Positions 37,937-46,519 of a DNA stretch of 64,000 nucleotides are shown here, piece by piece. This DNA is from Pseudomonadota bacterium (GTDB lineage Bacteria > Pseudomonadota > Alphaproteobacteria > Rhizobiales > Xanthobacteraceae). The DNA lies in NCBI GenBank assembly GCA_023435725.1, contig JAEYRD010000242.1:8625-72624 (forward strand). Reading direction: 5' to 3'. The notes beneath the pieces are model-generated. The model was given only the letters and a program-made list of their open reading frames with translations, was not told where the DNA came from and did no database searches. A program made the translations under genes and the position numbers. The stretch's first letter is position 1. Each line of letters starts with the position of its first letter.

Positions 37937-39055
37937 TTAATTGCCCCACACTTCCTTCGCGATCTCTACCGCGAGGCCGAGCTTGGCCCACTGCTCTTCT
38001 TCGGAGAGGATGTTGCCTTCCTCGGTCGAAGCAAAACCGCACTGCGGCGACAGCGCGAGCTGCTCCAGAGGCGCGAATTTCGAAGCTTCCTCCAGACGGC
38101 GCTTGATGTCGTCCTTCTTCTCGAGCTCGCCGAACTTCGAGGTGATGACGCCGACCACGACGACCTTGTTGCCCTTGGGCAGGAAGCGCAGCGGCTCGAA
38201 GCCGCCGGCGCGGTCGCTGTCGTATTCGAGGAAGTAGCCATCGTAGTTCGTACCGGCGAGCATGGTCTCGGCGACCGGCTCGTAGCCGCCCGAGGAGATC
38301 CAGGTCGAACGGAAATTGCCCCGGCAGACGTGGGTCGTCACCACCATGTCGGCGGGTTTCTCCGCCAGCGCGTAGTTGATGATGCGCGCGTAGATCTGCT
38401 GGAGGCCGTCCGGATTGTCGCCGCGCTCGCGCGCCTTCTGCAATTCGTCCTGCGAGCAGAGATAGGCCCAGACGGTGTCGTCGAACTGGAGATAGCGGCA
38501 GCCGGCGTCGTAGAACGCCTTCACGGCCTTGCGGTAGGTCTTGCCGAGGTCCTCGTAGAAGGCCTCGAGATCGGGATAGACATCCTTGGAGATCGACTTG
38601 CGGCCGCCGCGGAAGTGCAGCACCGCGGGCGACGGAATCGTCATCTTGGCGGTGACGTGGGCCTGGTCCGCGCACTTCTTCAGGAAACGGAAGTGATCCA
38701 GCATCGGGTGATCGTCGGGGAAGTCGAGCTTGCTGATCACGCGCACCGCGTCGTGACGGGTCTGCACGCCCGTGAACTGGATGCCGGTGTCGGGATGGAA
38801 CATCTCGCAGCCGGTGAGCTTGGCCAGGAAGTCGAAATGCCACCAGGAGCGGCGGAATTCACCGTCGGTCGCGAGCTTCAGGCCGATCGAGGCCTGCTTG
38901 TGCACGACCTTGTCGATCTCCATGTCCTCGATCTTGCGCAGATCGTCGGCCGAAATCTCGCCCTTCTCGAGCCTGGTGCGGGCTTCCTTGATCTTGGCGG
39001 GCCGGAGGAGGCTGCCGACCTCGTCGGCGCGGAAGGGGGCTCTGGTTCGCTGCAT
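37937..39055 (-). CDS. Cobalamin-independent methionine synthase (MetE C-terminal)-like methyltransferase
   Basis: A 372-residue protein corresponding to the catalytic C-terminal barrel of MetE only (full MetE is about 750). The four zinc ligands are visible: H242 and C244 in 'THVCRGNF', E277 in 'YFLEYD', and C339 in 'SPQCGF'. 'DEVGSLLRP' near the N-terminus is the usual start of YxjG/YxjH-type stand-alone proteins. Such enzymes transfer methyl groups to or from thiols; true methionine synthesis is not assured without the N-terminal half. It is the last gene of the livKHMGF operon (19 bp after livF), so its substrate may be what the ABC transporter imports. Confidence 0.85.
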   Translation of the reverse strand: MQRTRAPFRADEVGSLLRPAKIKEARTRLEKGEISADDLRKIEDMEIDKVVHKQASIGLKLATDGEFRRSWWHFDFLAKLTGCEMFHPDTGIQFTGVQTRHDAVRVISKLDFPDDHPMLDHFRFLKKCADQAHVTAKMTIPSPAVLHFRGGRKSISKDVYPDLEAFYEDLGKTYRKAVKAFYDAGCRYLQFDDTVWAYLCSQDELQKARERGDNPDGLQQIYARIINYALAEKPADMVVTTHVCRGNFRSTWISSGGYEPVAETMLAGTNYDGYFLEYDSDRAGGFEPLRFLPKGNKVVVVGVITSKFGELEKKDDIKRRLEEASKFAPLEQLALSPQCGFASTEEGNILSEEEQWAKLGLAVEIAKEVWGN

Positions 39056-39074
39056 TTTTTACTCCCGGGATATT

Positions 39075-39791
39075 CTAGTGGGCGGCCGCTCCGGCGACGC
39101 CGAGGTGGCGCTCCAGGACCGAGGGGTCGGCCTTCAGCGCGGCGCTCGGGGCGTCGTGGACGATCGTTCCGCGCTCCAATATCACAACGCGGTCGGCGAG
39201 CCCCAGAATCTTTTGGGCATTCTGCTCGACGATGATCGAACAGATGCCGCCGGCCCGGGTAATGGCGCCGATCGCCTTCAGAAGCTCCTCGACGATGATG
39301 GGGGCAAGGCCTTCGGTCGGTTCGTCCAGCAGCAAGACCTTCGGGTTGAGGGTCAGCGCACGGCCGATCGCCAACATCTGCTGCTCGCCGCCGGAGAGCT
39401 GGTTGCCGAAATTGCTCCGCCGCTCCTTCAGGCGCGGGAACATCTCGTAGACCTTCTCGACGGTCCATGGGCCAGGCTGTGCCACCGCGGTCATGTTCTC
39501 TTCCACCGTCAGCGAGCGGAAGATGTTGCGCTCCTGCGGCACCCAGCCGATGCCGGCGCGTGCCCGCTGGTCGGGCCGCAAGCTCGTGACGTCCGTGCCG
39601 GCGAGCGCGACGGTGCCGGAGAAGCGACGGGTGACGCCGACGATGGAGTTGATCAGCGTCGTCTTGCCGGTGCCGTTGCGCCCGAGCAGCGCCAGCACCT
39701 GCCCCTCGGCGAGCCGCAGGGACATGTTGGGCAGCACCACCGCCTCGCCATAACCGGCGCGAAGGGAATCGATCGCGAGCAGGTCAGACAT
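39075..39791 (-). CDS. livF: Branched-chain amino acid-type ABC transporter ATPase LivF (operon 1)
   Basis: Encodes 238 residues from the ATG at 39791, overlapping the livG end by 8 bp. Walker A 'GRNGTGKTT', signature 'LSGGEQQM', Walker B 'VLLLDEPTEGLAP' and the switch His region replaced by 'IIVEQNAQ' are as in LivF proteins. It energises uptake together with LivG at the cytoplasmic face. Operon order on this strand is livK-livH-livM-livG-livF-metE-like. Confidence 0.94.
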   Translation of the reverse strand: MSDLLAIDSLRAGYGEAVVLPNMSLRLAEGQVLALLGRNGTGKTTLINSIVGVTRRFSGTVALAGTDVTSLRPDQRARAGIGWVPQERNIFRSLTVEENMTAVAQPGPWTVEKVYEMFPRLKERRSNFGNQLSGGEQQMLAIGRALTLNPKVLLLDEPTEGLAPIIVEELLKAIGAITRAGGICSIIVEQNAQKILGLADRVVILERGTIVHDAPSAALKADPSVLERHLGVAGAAAH

Positions 39792-40539
39792 TGACCGCCT
39801 CCTCGCCGAGATAGACCGCCTTGACCTGCGGGTCGCGCGCGACCTGGTCGGGCGGGCCTTCGGTGAGCAACGCGCCCGACACCAGCACCGAGATGCGGTC
39901 GGCAAAGGAGAAGACGAGGTCCATGTCATGCTCGATCAGCAGCACGGTGACGTCGCGCGGCAGCGCGCCGACGACCGCCAGAATGTCGTGGCGCTCGCTC
40001 TCGGGCACGCCGGCGGCCGGCTCGTCGAGCAGCAGCACGCGCGGCTTGCCGGCAATCGCGACCGCGATCTCGAGCAGGCGCTGCTTGCCATAAGGCAGCG
40101 TCACGGTCTCTTCGTTCATGACGTCGAGCAGATGGAAGCGGTTGAGGAGATCGGCGATCTCGTCATTGACGTCGTTGCGCGTCCCCATCCGCCGCCACCA
40201 GTCGCCGCCATGGCCGAGACGCTCGGAGACGGCAAGGCCGATGGTCTCGAGCGGGGTCAGGTCGGGATAGAGCTGGTTGATCTGGAATGTGCGCGACAGG
40301 CCGCGCAGCACGCGCTTGTGCACGGGCAGGTCCGTGATGTCCTGGCCTTCGAGCAGGATGCGGCCCGAGTTCGGCTTGAGCACGCCGGTGAGTTGGTTGA
40401 TCACCGTGGTCTTGCCGGCACCGTTCGGGCCGATCAGCGCGTGGCGGGCGCCCTGCTCGATCTTCAGCGACAGGTCGCGCGTGACGCGCAGGCCACCGAA
40501 CGTCTTTTCGAGATTCTGGGTTTCGAGCGCGATGGTCAT
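39784..40539 (-). CDS. livG: Branched-chain amino acid-type ABC transporter ATPase LivG (operon 1)
   Basis: Encodes 251 residues from the ATG at 40539 (4-bp overlap with livM). Walker A 'GPNGAGKTT', Walker B 'VLLLDEPAAGVPESE', H-loop 'LLIEHDMDLV'. The signature region reads 'LPYGKQRLLEIA', the degenerate form usual for LivG. The C-terminal 'VKAVYLGEE' is typical. Confidence 0.94.
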   Translation of the reverse strand: MTIALETQNLEKTFGGLRVTRDLSLKIEQGARHALIGPNGAGKTTVINQLTGVLKPNSGRILLEGQDITDLPVHKRVLRGLSRTFQINQLYPDLTPLETIGLAVSERLGHGGDWWRRMGTRNDVNDEIADLLNRFHLLDVMNEETVTLPYGKQRLLEIAVAIAGKPRVLLLDEPAAGVPESERHDILAVVGALPRDVTVLLIEHDMDLVFSFADRISVLVSGALLTEGPPDQVARDPQVKAVYLGEEAVNV

Positions 40540-41564
40540 GCGTCGCTCTCCGGCACGGCGACGACGGCCCTGCGCCCGGCCACCTGCTTGATGACCAGAT
40601 TGGGCACATACAGCACCCATCGGTGCAGGCGCTGACGGCCGACCAGCACGATCACGACCAGCACCAGGCCGATCCAGAACTGCCAGTATTGGGGAGTGAT
40701 GGTGGAGAACAATTCCTGGAGCATGCGGAAGATCACGGCTCCGATCAGCCCTCCATAGAGATAGCCGGTGCCGCCGATCACGAGCACCAGCATCAGATCG
40801 GCGGAGCGCTCGAAGGCGAACACGTCCAGCGAGGCGATCGCGGTGGTCTGGGTGAACAGCGCGCCCGCGATGCCCGCATAGAATGCCGCCAGCGTATAGA
40901 TCGCGATCAGGCGGCGGTTGACGGGGATGCCGATGGCCGCCGCACGCAGCGGATTGTTCTTGATCGCCCGCAGCGACAGGCCGAACGGCGAGTGCACGAC
41001 ACGGCGGGCGAACAGGAACAGCAGGAACAGCACGGCGAGCGAATAGAAGAAACCGGCCTTGCCGAACATGTCGAACGGGATCTGGCCGAAGATCGGCTGC
41101 ATCTCGATGCCCTGCAGGCCGTCGGTGCCGCCGGTGATGTTGGAGAAGCGTTCGGCGAGCGCTTCCAGCAGCAGCGCGATGCCGAGCGTGACCATCAGCC
41201 GTGTCAGGTCCACGCCACGGATCACCAGGAAGCTGGTCGCAAAACCGAGCACCATCGCGGCGAGGCCTGCAACGACGAGCGCCAGCACGGGTTCGTTGAT
41301 GATGCCGTGAAGCGCAAGGAGCCCCGCGGCATAGGCGCCGACGCCGAAGAAGGCGGCGTGGCCGAGCGAGACGATGCCGGCATAGCCGAGGATGAGATCG
41401 AGCGACATCGCAAACAGCGCCAGCCGCAGGATGTCCGTCATGATCAGATAGCGCGTGGGAAATGCGAACCCGCAGGCCAGCACGATGAGCCAGAAGGCGA
41501 CTTCGCCATAGTGCCAGCGCGCCTGGCGCTGGGCGTGGTAACCGACGTCGGAAGAAGCGCTCAT
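40536..41564 (-). CDS. livM: Branched-chain amino acid-type ABC transporter permease LivM (operon 1)
   Basis: Encodes 342 residues from the ATG at 41564, eight bases past the livH stop. Polytopic, about nine to ten TM segments, with the family core 'LDLILGYAGIVSLGHAAFFGVGAYA' in part and 'AIKNNPLRAAAIGIPVNRRLIAIYTLAAFYAGIAGAL' (EAA-type loop). The C-terminus is longer and basic. It pairs with LivH to form the membrane channel. Confidence 0.93.
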   Translation of the reverse strand: MSASSDVGYHAQRQARWHYGEVAFWLIVLACGFAFPTRYLIMTDILRLALFAMSLDLILGYAGIVSLGHAAFFGVGAYAAGLLALHGIINEPVLALVVAGLAAMVLGFATSFLVIRGVDLTRLMVTLGIALLLEALAERFSNITGGTDGLQGIEMQPIFGQIPFDMFGKAGFFYSLAVLFLLFLFARRVVHSPFGLSLRAIKNNPLRAAAIGIPVNRRLIAIYTLAAFYAGIAGALFTQTTAIASLDVFAFERSADLMLVLVIGGTGYLYGGLIGAVIFRMLQELFSTITPQYWQFWIGLVLVVIVLVGRQRLHRWVLYVPNLVIKQVAGRRAVVAVPESDA

Positions 41565-41572
41565 CGGCGAAC

Positions 41573-42442
41573 TCAACGCGCAGCCGAGCGACCGAACAGG
41601 CCGTTCGGGCGCCAGATCAGGATCACGATCATCATGGTGTAGATCACGAAGGGGCCCATCTTCGGCACGTAATACTTCCCGGCAACGTCGCCGATGCCGA
41701 GCAGGAGCGAGGCCAGGAACGGGCCGGTGATCGAGGAGGAACCGCCGACGGTGACCACGATCAGGAAGTAGATCATGAACTTCAGCGGGAAATAGGGATC
41801 GAGGCCGAGGATCTCCGCGCTCAGCGCGCCGCCGAGACCGGCGAGCCCGCATCCGAATGCGAACGTGAAGGCGAACACCTGCGGCACGTTGATGCCGAGG
41901 CCGCTCGCAGCGCGCGGATCATCGACCGCGGCGCGCAGGCGGCTGCCGAAGCGGGTCTTGGCCAGCACCATCTGGAGACCGATGGTGAGCAGGCCGCAGA
42001 TCACGATGATCATCAGCCGGTAGCGGCCGATGCCGACTCCGAACACGTCGAACTGGCCCTGGAGCGCGGCCGGCAGGTTGATGAAAACCCGCGACGAGCC
42101 CTGGATGTAGTCGACGGCGGCGACCGACATGAACGTCAGACCGATCGTGAACAGGACCTGGTCGAGATGGCTGCGCGCGTAGAGGTGCCGGTACAGCGTG
42201 CGCTCGAGCACGATGCCGATTGCTGCGGCCGAGACGAAGGCGAGCGGCAGCGCGGCGAAGAACGGCCAGCCCACGCGGTTGACCAGCACCATGCAGACAT
42301 AGCCGCCGGCCATCGCGAAGGCGCCGTGAGCGAGGTTGACGAAGTTCATCAGGCCAAGCGTGACCGCGAGCCCGCACGCGAGCACGAACAGCAGCATGCC
42401 GTAGGCAACGCCATCGAACAGGTTGGTGAGGATTGCGGTCAT
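41573..42442 (-). CDS. livH: Branched-chain amino acid-type ABC transporter permease LivH (operon 1)
   Basis: A 289-residue polytopic permease. The start 'ILTNLFDGVAYGMLLFVLA' and 'GLMNFVNLAHGAFAMAGGY' are the LivH pattern, and the cytoplasmic loop has 'TRFGSRLRAAVDDPRAASGLGINV'. It follows livK after a 133-bp gap that contains a palindromic repeat. Confidence 0.94.
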   Translation of the reverse strand: MTAILTNLFDGVAYGMLLFVLACGLAVTLGLMNFVNLAHGAFAMAGGYVCMVLVNRVGWPFFAALPLAFVSAAAIGIVLERTLYRHLYARSHLDQVLFTIGLTFMSVAAVDYIQGSSRVFINLPAALQGQFDVFGVGIGRYRLMIIVICGLLTIGLQMVLAKTRFGSRLRAAVDDPRAASGLGINVPQVFAFTFAFGCGLAGLGGALSAEILGLDPYFPLKFMIYFLIVVTVGGSSSITGPFLASLLLGIGDVAGKYYVPKMGPFVIYTMMIVILIWRPNGLFGRSAAR

Positions 42443-42470
42443 CGGTAGCGGGTGAGCCTTGATAAGTACT

Positions 42471-42563
42471 CGTCATTCCGGGGCAGCGCGCAGCGCTGAA
42501 CCCGGAATCCATTTCAACAACTTCGAGATCCCCGATGCGCGCTAAGCGCGCTCGGGGATGACG
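42471..42563. repeat. Structured palindromic repeat, family 1 copy b
   Basis: A 93-bp element starting cgtcattccgggg and ending gggatgacg, with internal GC hairpins (e.g. gcgcg/cgcgc around 42537-42551). Left part matches the copy at 33131 (cgtcattccggg, then aacccggaatc). It occupies the livK-livH gap, a common place for mRNA-stabilising repeats downstream of binding-protein genes. Confidence 0.75.
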
Positions 42564-42575
42564 CACTTTCGCGCG

Positions 42576-43754
42576 TCACTTCTTGGTCTTGCCGAGGTCC
42601 TTGACGGCGTCGAAGGTCGCGAACTCGACGTTGTAGAGTTCGCCGTCGACCTTCTCGACCTTGCGGATGTAGATGTTCTGCACGATGTCGCGGGTCTCAG
42701 GATCGATCGAGATCGGGCCGCGCGGGCTCTCCCACTTCTGGCCCTTCATGGCCTCGATCAGCTTGGTGCCGTCGGTGTCGCCATTGGTCTTCTTCAGCGC
42801 CTCGTAGATGAGGTGGATGCCGTCATAGCCGCCCACAGCCATGAAGCCCGGGCGGGTGCCATAGGCCTTCTTGTAGGCGGCCACGAAGTCCTTGTTCATC
42901 TGCGAGGGGTGCGCCGCCGAATAGAGATGAGCGGTCACGGTGCCGAGCACAGCGTCGCCCATGTTGTTGAGGAGATCGTCGTCGGTGACGTCGCCCGGTC
43001 CGATCACCTTGATGCCGGCCTTGTCGAGGCCGCGCTCGGCATACTGCTTCATGAAGTTGCCGCCCTGGCCCGCCGGCACGAACACGAAGATCGCATCGGG
43101 CTTGGCATCCTTCATGCGCTGCAGGAACGGCGCGAAATCCGGATTGGCGAGCGGTACCTTGACCTCTTCAACCACCTCGCCGCCGCCGGCGGTGAAGTGC
43201 TCCTTGAAGAAGTTCAGCGCGTCATTGCCCGGCGCGTAGTCCGAGGTCAGCGTCGCGACCTTCTTGATGCCGTTCTTCACCGCCCAGTCGCCGATGATGG
43301 TCGAGGACTGCGCAAGCGTGAAGCTGGTGCGCACGATGTAGGGTGAACGCTCGGTGATGATGGAGGTGCCGGCCGCCATCACGACTTCCGGAATCTTGGC
43401 CTGCGTTGCGAGCGGCGCGGCGGCGAGGGCCGCCGGCGTCACGCCGAAGCCGGCGATGAAATTGACCTTGTCGTTGACGATCAGCTCCTGCGCGGCGGTC
43501 TTGGTCTTGTCCGGAATCGCCGCATCATCCTTGAGGATGATCTCGACCTTCTTGCCGGCGACCGTGTCGCCCTTCTGCTGCATGTAGAGCTTGATCGCGT
43601 TCTCGATCTGCTTGCCAGTCGAGGCCTGGCCGCCGGTCATCGGCAGAATCAGACCGATCTTGACGGTATCCTCAGCCTTGGCAGGCGCGCCGGCCACGAG
43701 GCCCGCGATGGCGGCGACGACGGCCGCCCGAGAAAGCTGTTTACGTTCGAACAT
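42576..43754 (-). CDS. livK: Branched-chain amino acid-type ABC transporter substrate-binding protein LivK (operon 1)
   Basis: A 392-residue periplasmic type I binding protein. Signal peptide: 'RAAVVAAIAGLVAGAPAKAE'. The mature start 'DTVKIGLILPMTGGQASTGKQIENAIKLYMQQKG' and 'FIAGFGVTPAALAAAP' are typical of the family, with hinge and ligand-binding lobes following. Ligand may be an amino acid, amide or aromatic acid; not deducible here. First gene of the operon; two similar 11-bp sites occur upstream (44002, 44135). Confidence 0.93.
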   Translation of the reverse strand: MFERKQLSRAAVVAAIAGLVAGAPAKAEDTVKIGLILPMTGGQASTGKQIENAIKLYMQQKGDTVAGKKVEIILKDDAAIPDKTKTAAQELIVNDKVNFIAGFGVTPAALAAAPLATQAKIPEVVMAAGTSIITERSPYIVRTSFTLAQSSTIIGDWAVKNGIKKVATLTSDYAPGNDALNFFKEHFTAGGGEVVEEVKVPLANPDFAPFLQRMKDAKPDAIFVFVPAGQGGNFMKQYAERGLDKAGIKVIGPGDVTDDDLLNNMGDAVLGTVTAHLYSAAHPSQMNKDFVAAYKKAYGTRPGFMAVGGYDGIHLIYEALKKTNGDTDGTKLIEAMKGQKWESPRGPISIDPETRDIVQNIYIRKVEKVDGELYNVEFATFDAVKDLGKTKK

Positions 43755-44001
43755 CAGATGTCCCTCCCCTTCATTCCTGACCTCTTGTGCAGCGGACCGA
43801 GTGCCCGATCCTTGCCTCAGTTTGGCTCACGCACGAGCGATATCGCGCGCCACATGGCGTCCTTCGCGCCCTCATTGTCAATCGGACGTTTGGCGACCAG
43901 TCGGCGCAAGCCGAGCGTTCCGATTGCCGACGGCGGGAGCGGTGTCGTGGTTACGTCGGGGGTAACCCGAGCCCTCGATCTTGGCTGCGTCCATTTGGAC
44001 G

Positions 44002-44012
44002 ATTGTACAAAT
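44002..44012. promoter_or_regulatory. Candidate operator ATTTGTACAAT, site 1
   Basis: An AT-rich near-palindrome centred on TTGTACAA, about 250 bp upstream of livK, in the otherwise gene-free interval 43755-44280. It is flanked by inverted gtccattt (43989) and aaatggac (44014). TTGTAnACAA-like sites are typical of GntR-family regulators, but no such gene adjoins. Confidence 0.4.
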
Positions 44013-44134
44013 AAAATGGACCTGTCAACGAAAAAGCCCCTGCGCTGATCAAGCCAATTTGTCGCGACCCTCCTGTCGCAATCTAGAAACGCGCTCGATT
44101 GCGTGGATGGAGGATTTCATCTTTCTCTTGCAGA

Positions 44135-44145
44135 ATTTGTACATT
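44135..44145. promoter_or_regulatory. Candidate operator ATTTGTACATT, site 2
   Basis: Matches site 1 at 10 of 11 positions (on the opposite strand), 133 bp away. The surrounding 44040-44225 is unusually AT-rich and contains no gene I can support; it could hold promoters for livK (reverse) and the lipoprotein gene (forward). Confidence 0.35.
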
Positions 44146-44280
44146 GGCAGGGTCTTGGCCGGCCACTCCTCGGTAATAAATTACCTATCTCGAATAAGTC
44201 TATTTTACCTTGTTGAAGGCTAGTCTCCCGGCGCCAGCCTGATCTGGCGCCCAATGACCGAGTTCGCGCGCGCCCACACA

Positions 44281-44565
44281 ATGCCCAAGCCCTTCCGCTC
44301 CGTCCTCACTCTTGTTGCGCTCGCCGCGGGGCTATCCGGCTGCGGCACCGTCAACGAAAAGCTTTCGGCCGGCATGGGCGACTACGTCCCGCAATGGGCC
44401 GGCGGCCTGCCGGCCGACGCTCCGCCGCGCCCGGGCACGCCGCAATACGACGCCTACATGAAGGAACGCGAACGCAAGCGCCTGATGCCGGCGGCCGATC
44501 GCGAGAAGGAAGAGCAGGCGCAGAAGGGCGCGACCGGCTCAACCTCGGGCGGCGCGGTGCGTTGA
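44281..44565 (+). CDS. Small lipoprotein
   Basis: Encodes 94 residues from the ATG at 44281. The N-terminus is a lipoprotein signal (basic MPKPFR, hydrophobic SVLTLVALAAG, lipobox LSGC with Cys21), so the mature protein is lipid-anchored in the envelope. The mature part is hydrophilic, with Pro/Gly-rich and Lys/Glu-rich stretches (YDAYMKERERKRLMP) and a Gly/Ser tail. No known domain. Monocistronic; 45 bp from the convergent purU end. Confidence 0.75.
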   Translation: MPKPFRSVLTLVALAAGLSGCGTVNEKLSAGMGDYVPQWAGGLPADAPPRPGTPQYDAYMKERERKRLMPAADREKEEQAQKGATGSTSGGAVR

Positions 44566-44610
44566 GCAGGCGTATGGCGAATGGAAAGCCCATTCGCAAC
44601 TTACCATTCG

Positions 44611-45474
44611 CTAATCTACAAACACCACGGTCTTGCGGCCGTTGAGGATGACGCGGTCGTCGAGATGGTAGCGGATCGCGCGGGCGAGCACGCGGCGCTC
44701 GATGTCGCGGCCCTTGCGAACGAGATCCTCCGGCGTGTCGCGATGACTGATGCGCTCGACGTCCTGGTCGATGATCGGGCCCTCGTCGAGGTCGCGCGTG
44801 ACGTAATGGGCGGTGGCGCCGATCAGCTTCACGCCGCGCTCATGGGCCTGGTGATAGGGCTTTGCGCCCTTGAAGCCCGGCAGGAACGAGTGGTGGATGT
44901 TAATGCAGCGTCCCGACAGTTTTGCCGAGAGATCGTCGGACAGGATCTGCATGTAGCGTGCGAGCACGACGAGATCGGTCCCGGTCTTGGCGACGAGATC
45001 CAGGATCTGCGCCTCCTGCTCGCGCTTGGTCTCCTTCGTAATCGGCAGATGGTGGAACGGAATGTCGCCGAAATCGAGCCCGGCATAGACCTCGCGCGGG
45101 TGGTTGGAGACGATCGCAGCGAGCGTCATCGGCAATTCGCCGGTGCGCCAGCGGTAGAGGATGTCGACCAGGCAGTGGTCGGACTTCGACACCAGCAGCA
45201 TCACCTTGCGGTGCGCGGCGCGGTCGCGCATCTGCCACTCCATGCCGAAACGCTCCGCGATCGCGGCAAAGCCGGTCTGGAGCGCCGACAGTTCCACGGC
45301 GAGATCGGCCGCGGTGAACACCACCCGCATGAAGAACTTCTTGGTCTCGACGTCGTCGAACTGCTGGGCGTCGAGAATGTTCTGGCCGTTATGGGCCAGG
45401 AAGGTCGACACCGCCGAGACGATGCCGGGACGATCCGGACAGGACAGGGTCAGAACATATTGATGATCGGGCAT
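44611..45474 (-). CDS. purU: Formyltetrahydrofolate deformylase
   Basis: Encodes 287 residues from the ATG at 45474. It hydrolyses 10-formyl-THF to formate and THF, balancing C1 pools and supplying formate. An N-terminal ACT domain (about 1-80, 'YVLTLSCPDRPGIVSAVSTF') is followed by a formyltransferase-fold catalytic domain with the triad Asn192-His194-Asp230 ('CINIHHSFLPGF', 'ATAHYVTRDLDEGPII'). Length matches PurU. Divergent from the HemD-like gene. Bradyrhizobia often have more than one purU-type gene, so paralogy is possible. Confidence 0.95.
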   Translation of the reverse strand: MPDHQYVLTLSCPDRPGIVSAVSTFLAHNGQNILDAQQFDDVETKKFFMRVVFTAADLAVELSALQTGFAAIAERFGMEWQMRDRAAHRKVMLLVSKSDHCLVDILYRWRTGELPMTLAAIVSNHPREVYAGLDFGDIPFHHLPITKETKREQEAQILDLVAKTGTDLVVLARYMQILSDDLSAKLSGRCINIHHSFLPGFKGAKPYHQAHERGVKLIGATAHYVTRDLDEGPIIDQDVERISHRDTPEDLVRKGRDIERRVLARAIRYHLDDRVILNGRKTVVFVD

Positions 45475-45615
45475 GGCTCTTGATGAAGGTTTGGGCAAAT
45501 GATGCGGAACGCCCCGCGATTTGCGCCCTGCTCTATCACCGACCTACCCTTGCGCCAATCCCGGGCACAGAGTCAGGATGAACGGACGATTGCAATTTAT
45601 CACCGGAGCACGCCC

Positions 45616-46458
45616 ATGGCCGACCGTTTGAACGGCTACCGCATCCTGATCCTGGAAACGCGCGAGGAAGCTCAGTTTTCAAAGCTGCTCGCCGAGCAAG
45701 GCGCCGATGTCGTGCAGTGCCCGATGTTCACCATCCACGATGCGCCCGACCCCGCCCCCGTCGAAGCCTGGATTCGCGGCGCCATCGACAGGCCCTTCGA
45801 TGACCTCGTGCTGATGACCGGCGAAGGCCTGCGGCGGATCATGAAGCTCGCCGTCGCCCGCGGGCTCGACGCCGCGCTTGTGGCGTCGCTGGCGAAATCG
45901 CGAAAATTCACCCGCGGGCCGAAGCCCGGCAAGGCGCTACGCGAGGTCGGCCTCGAGGCGCAGCAGACCACGGAGAAGCCGACCACCGAGGGCGTGATCG
46001 AGATGCTGGGCAAACTCGACCTCAGGGGGCGGCGCCTCGGCCTCCAGCTCTATCCGGACAAGGACCACAGCGCGCTGACCGGCGCGCTTGCCGCGCAGGG
46101 GGCCGAGGTCGATACCGTGCTTCCTTACGTCTACGATTCCAAGGCGGCGGATGCGAACATCGTCGCCGCCATCGACGACATGGCCGAGGGACGGATCGAT
46201 TCCATCGCGCTGACCAATCTCGGTCAGGTCCGCCGCCTGATCGAGGCCGCGAAGGCGCATCGCAGCGAAGCGAAGCTGCGCGCTGGCTTCGAACGAACGC
46301 TGATCGCCTCGGTGGGGCCGGCAGTCTCGGGCGAGCTCACCGCACACGGCCTGCGCACAGACGTCTCGCCGGCGGACGACGCCTATTTCATGCGCCCGCT
46401 GATCTCGGCGATGGCGGCAGCGCTGGCGGAGCGGAAGCCGAGAGCCGCGGCAAGGTAA
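45616..46458 (+). CDS. Uroporphyrinogen-III synthase (HemD) domain protein
   Basis: Encodes 280 residues from the ATG at 45616. The fold shows two Rossmann-like halves: 'RILILETREEAQFSKLLAEQGADVVQCPMF' at the start, and 'GVIEMLGKLDLRGRRLGLQLYPD' with 'VDTVLPYVYDSKAAD' and 'IASVGPAVSGELTAHGL' near the end, typical of HemD. HemD closes hydroxymethylbilane to uroporphyrinogen III. It is not next to hemC, so it may be a paralog linked to another tetrapyrrole branch or to a regulator rather than the main heme enzyme. Confidence 0.8.
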   Translation: MADRLNGYRILILETREEAQFSKLLAEQGADVVQCPMFTIHDAPDPAPVEAWIRGAIDRPFDDLVLMTGEGLRRIMKLAVARGLDAALVASLAKSRKFTRGPKPGKALREVGLEAQQTTEKPTTEGVIEMLGKLDLRGRRLGLQLYPDKDHSALTGALAAQGAEVDTVLPYVYDSKAADANIVAAIDDMAEGRIDSIALTNLGQVRRLIEAAKAHRSEAKLRAGFERTLIASVGPAVSGELTAHGLRTDVSPADDAYFMRPLISAMAAALAERKPRAAAR

Positions 46459-46519
46459 GAGCCGAGCGCGGGGGCGGTCTGCGGCGGCTCCGATTGACAC
46501 GACCATCGCCAGCGCTACG

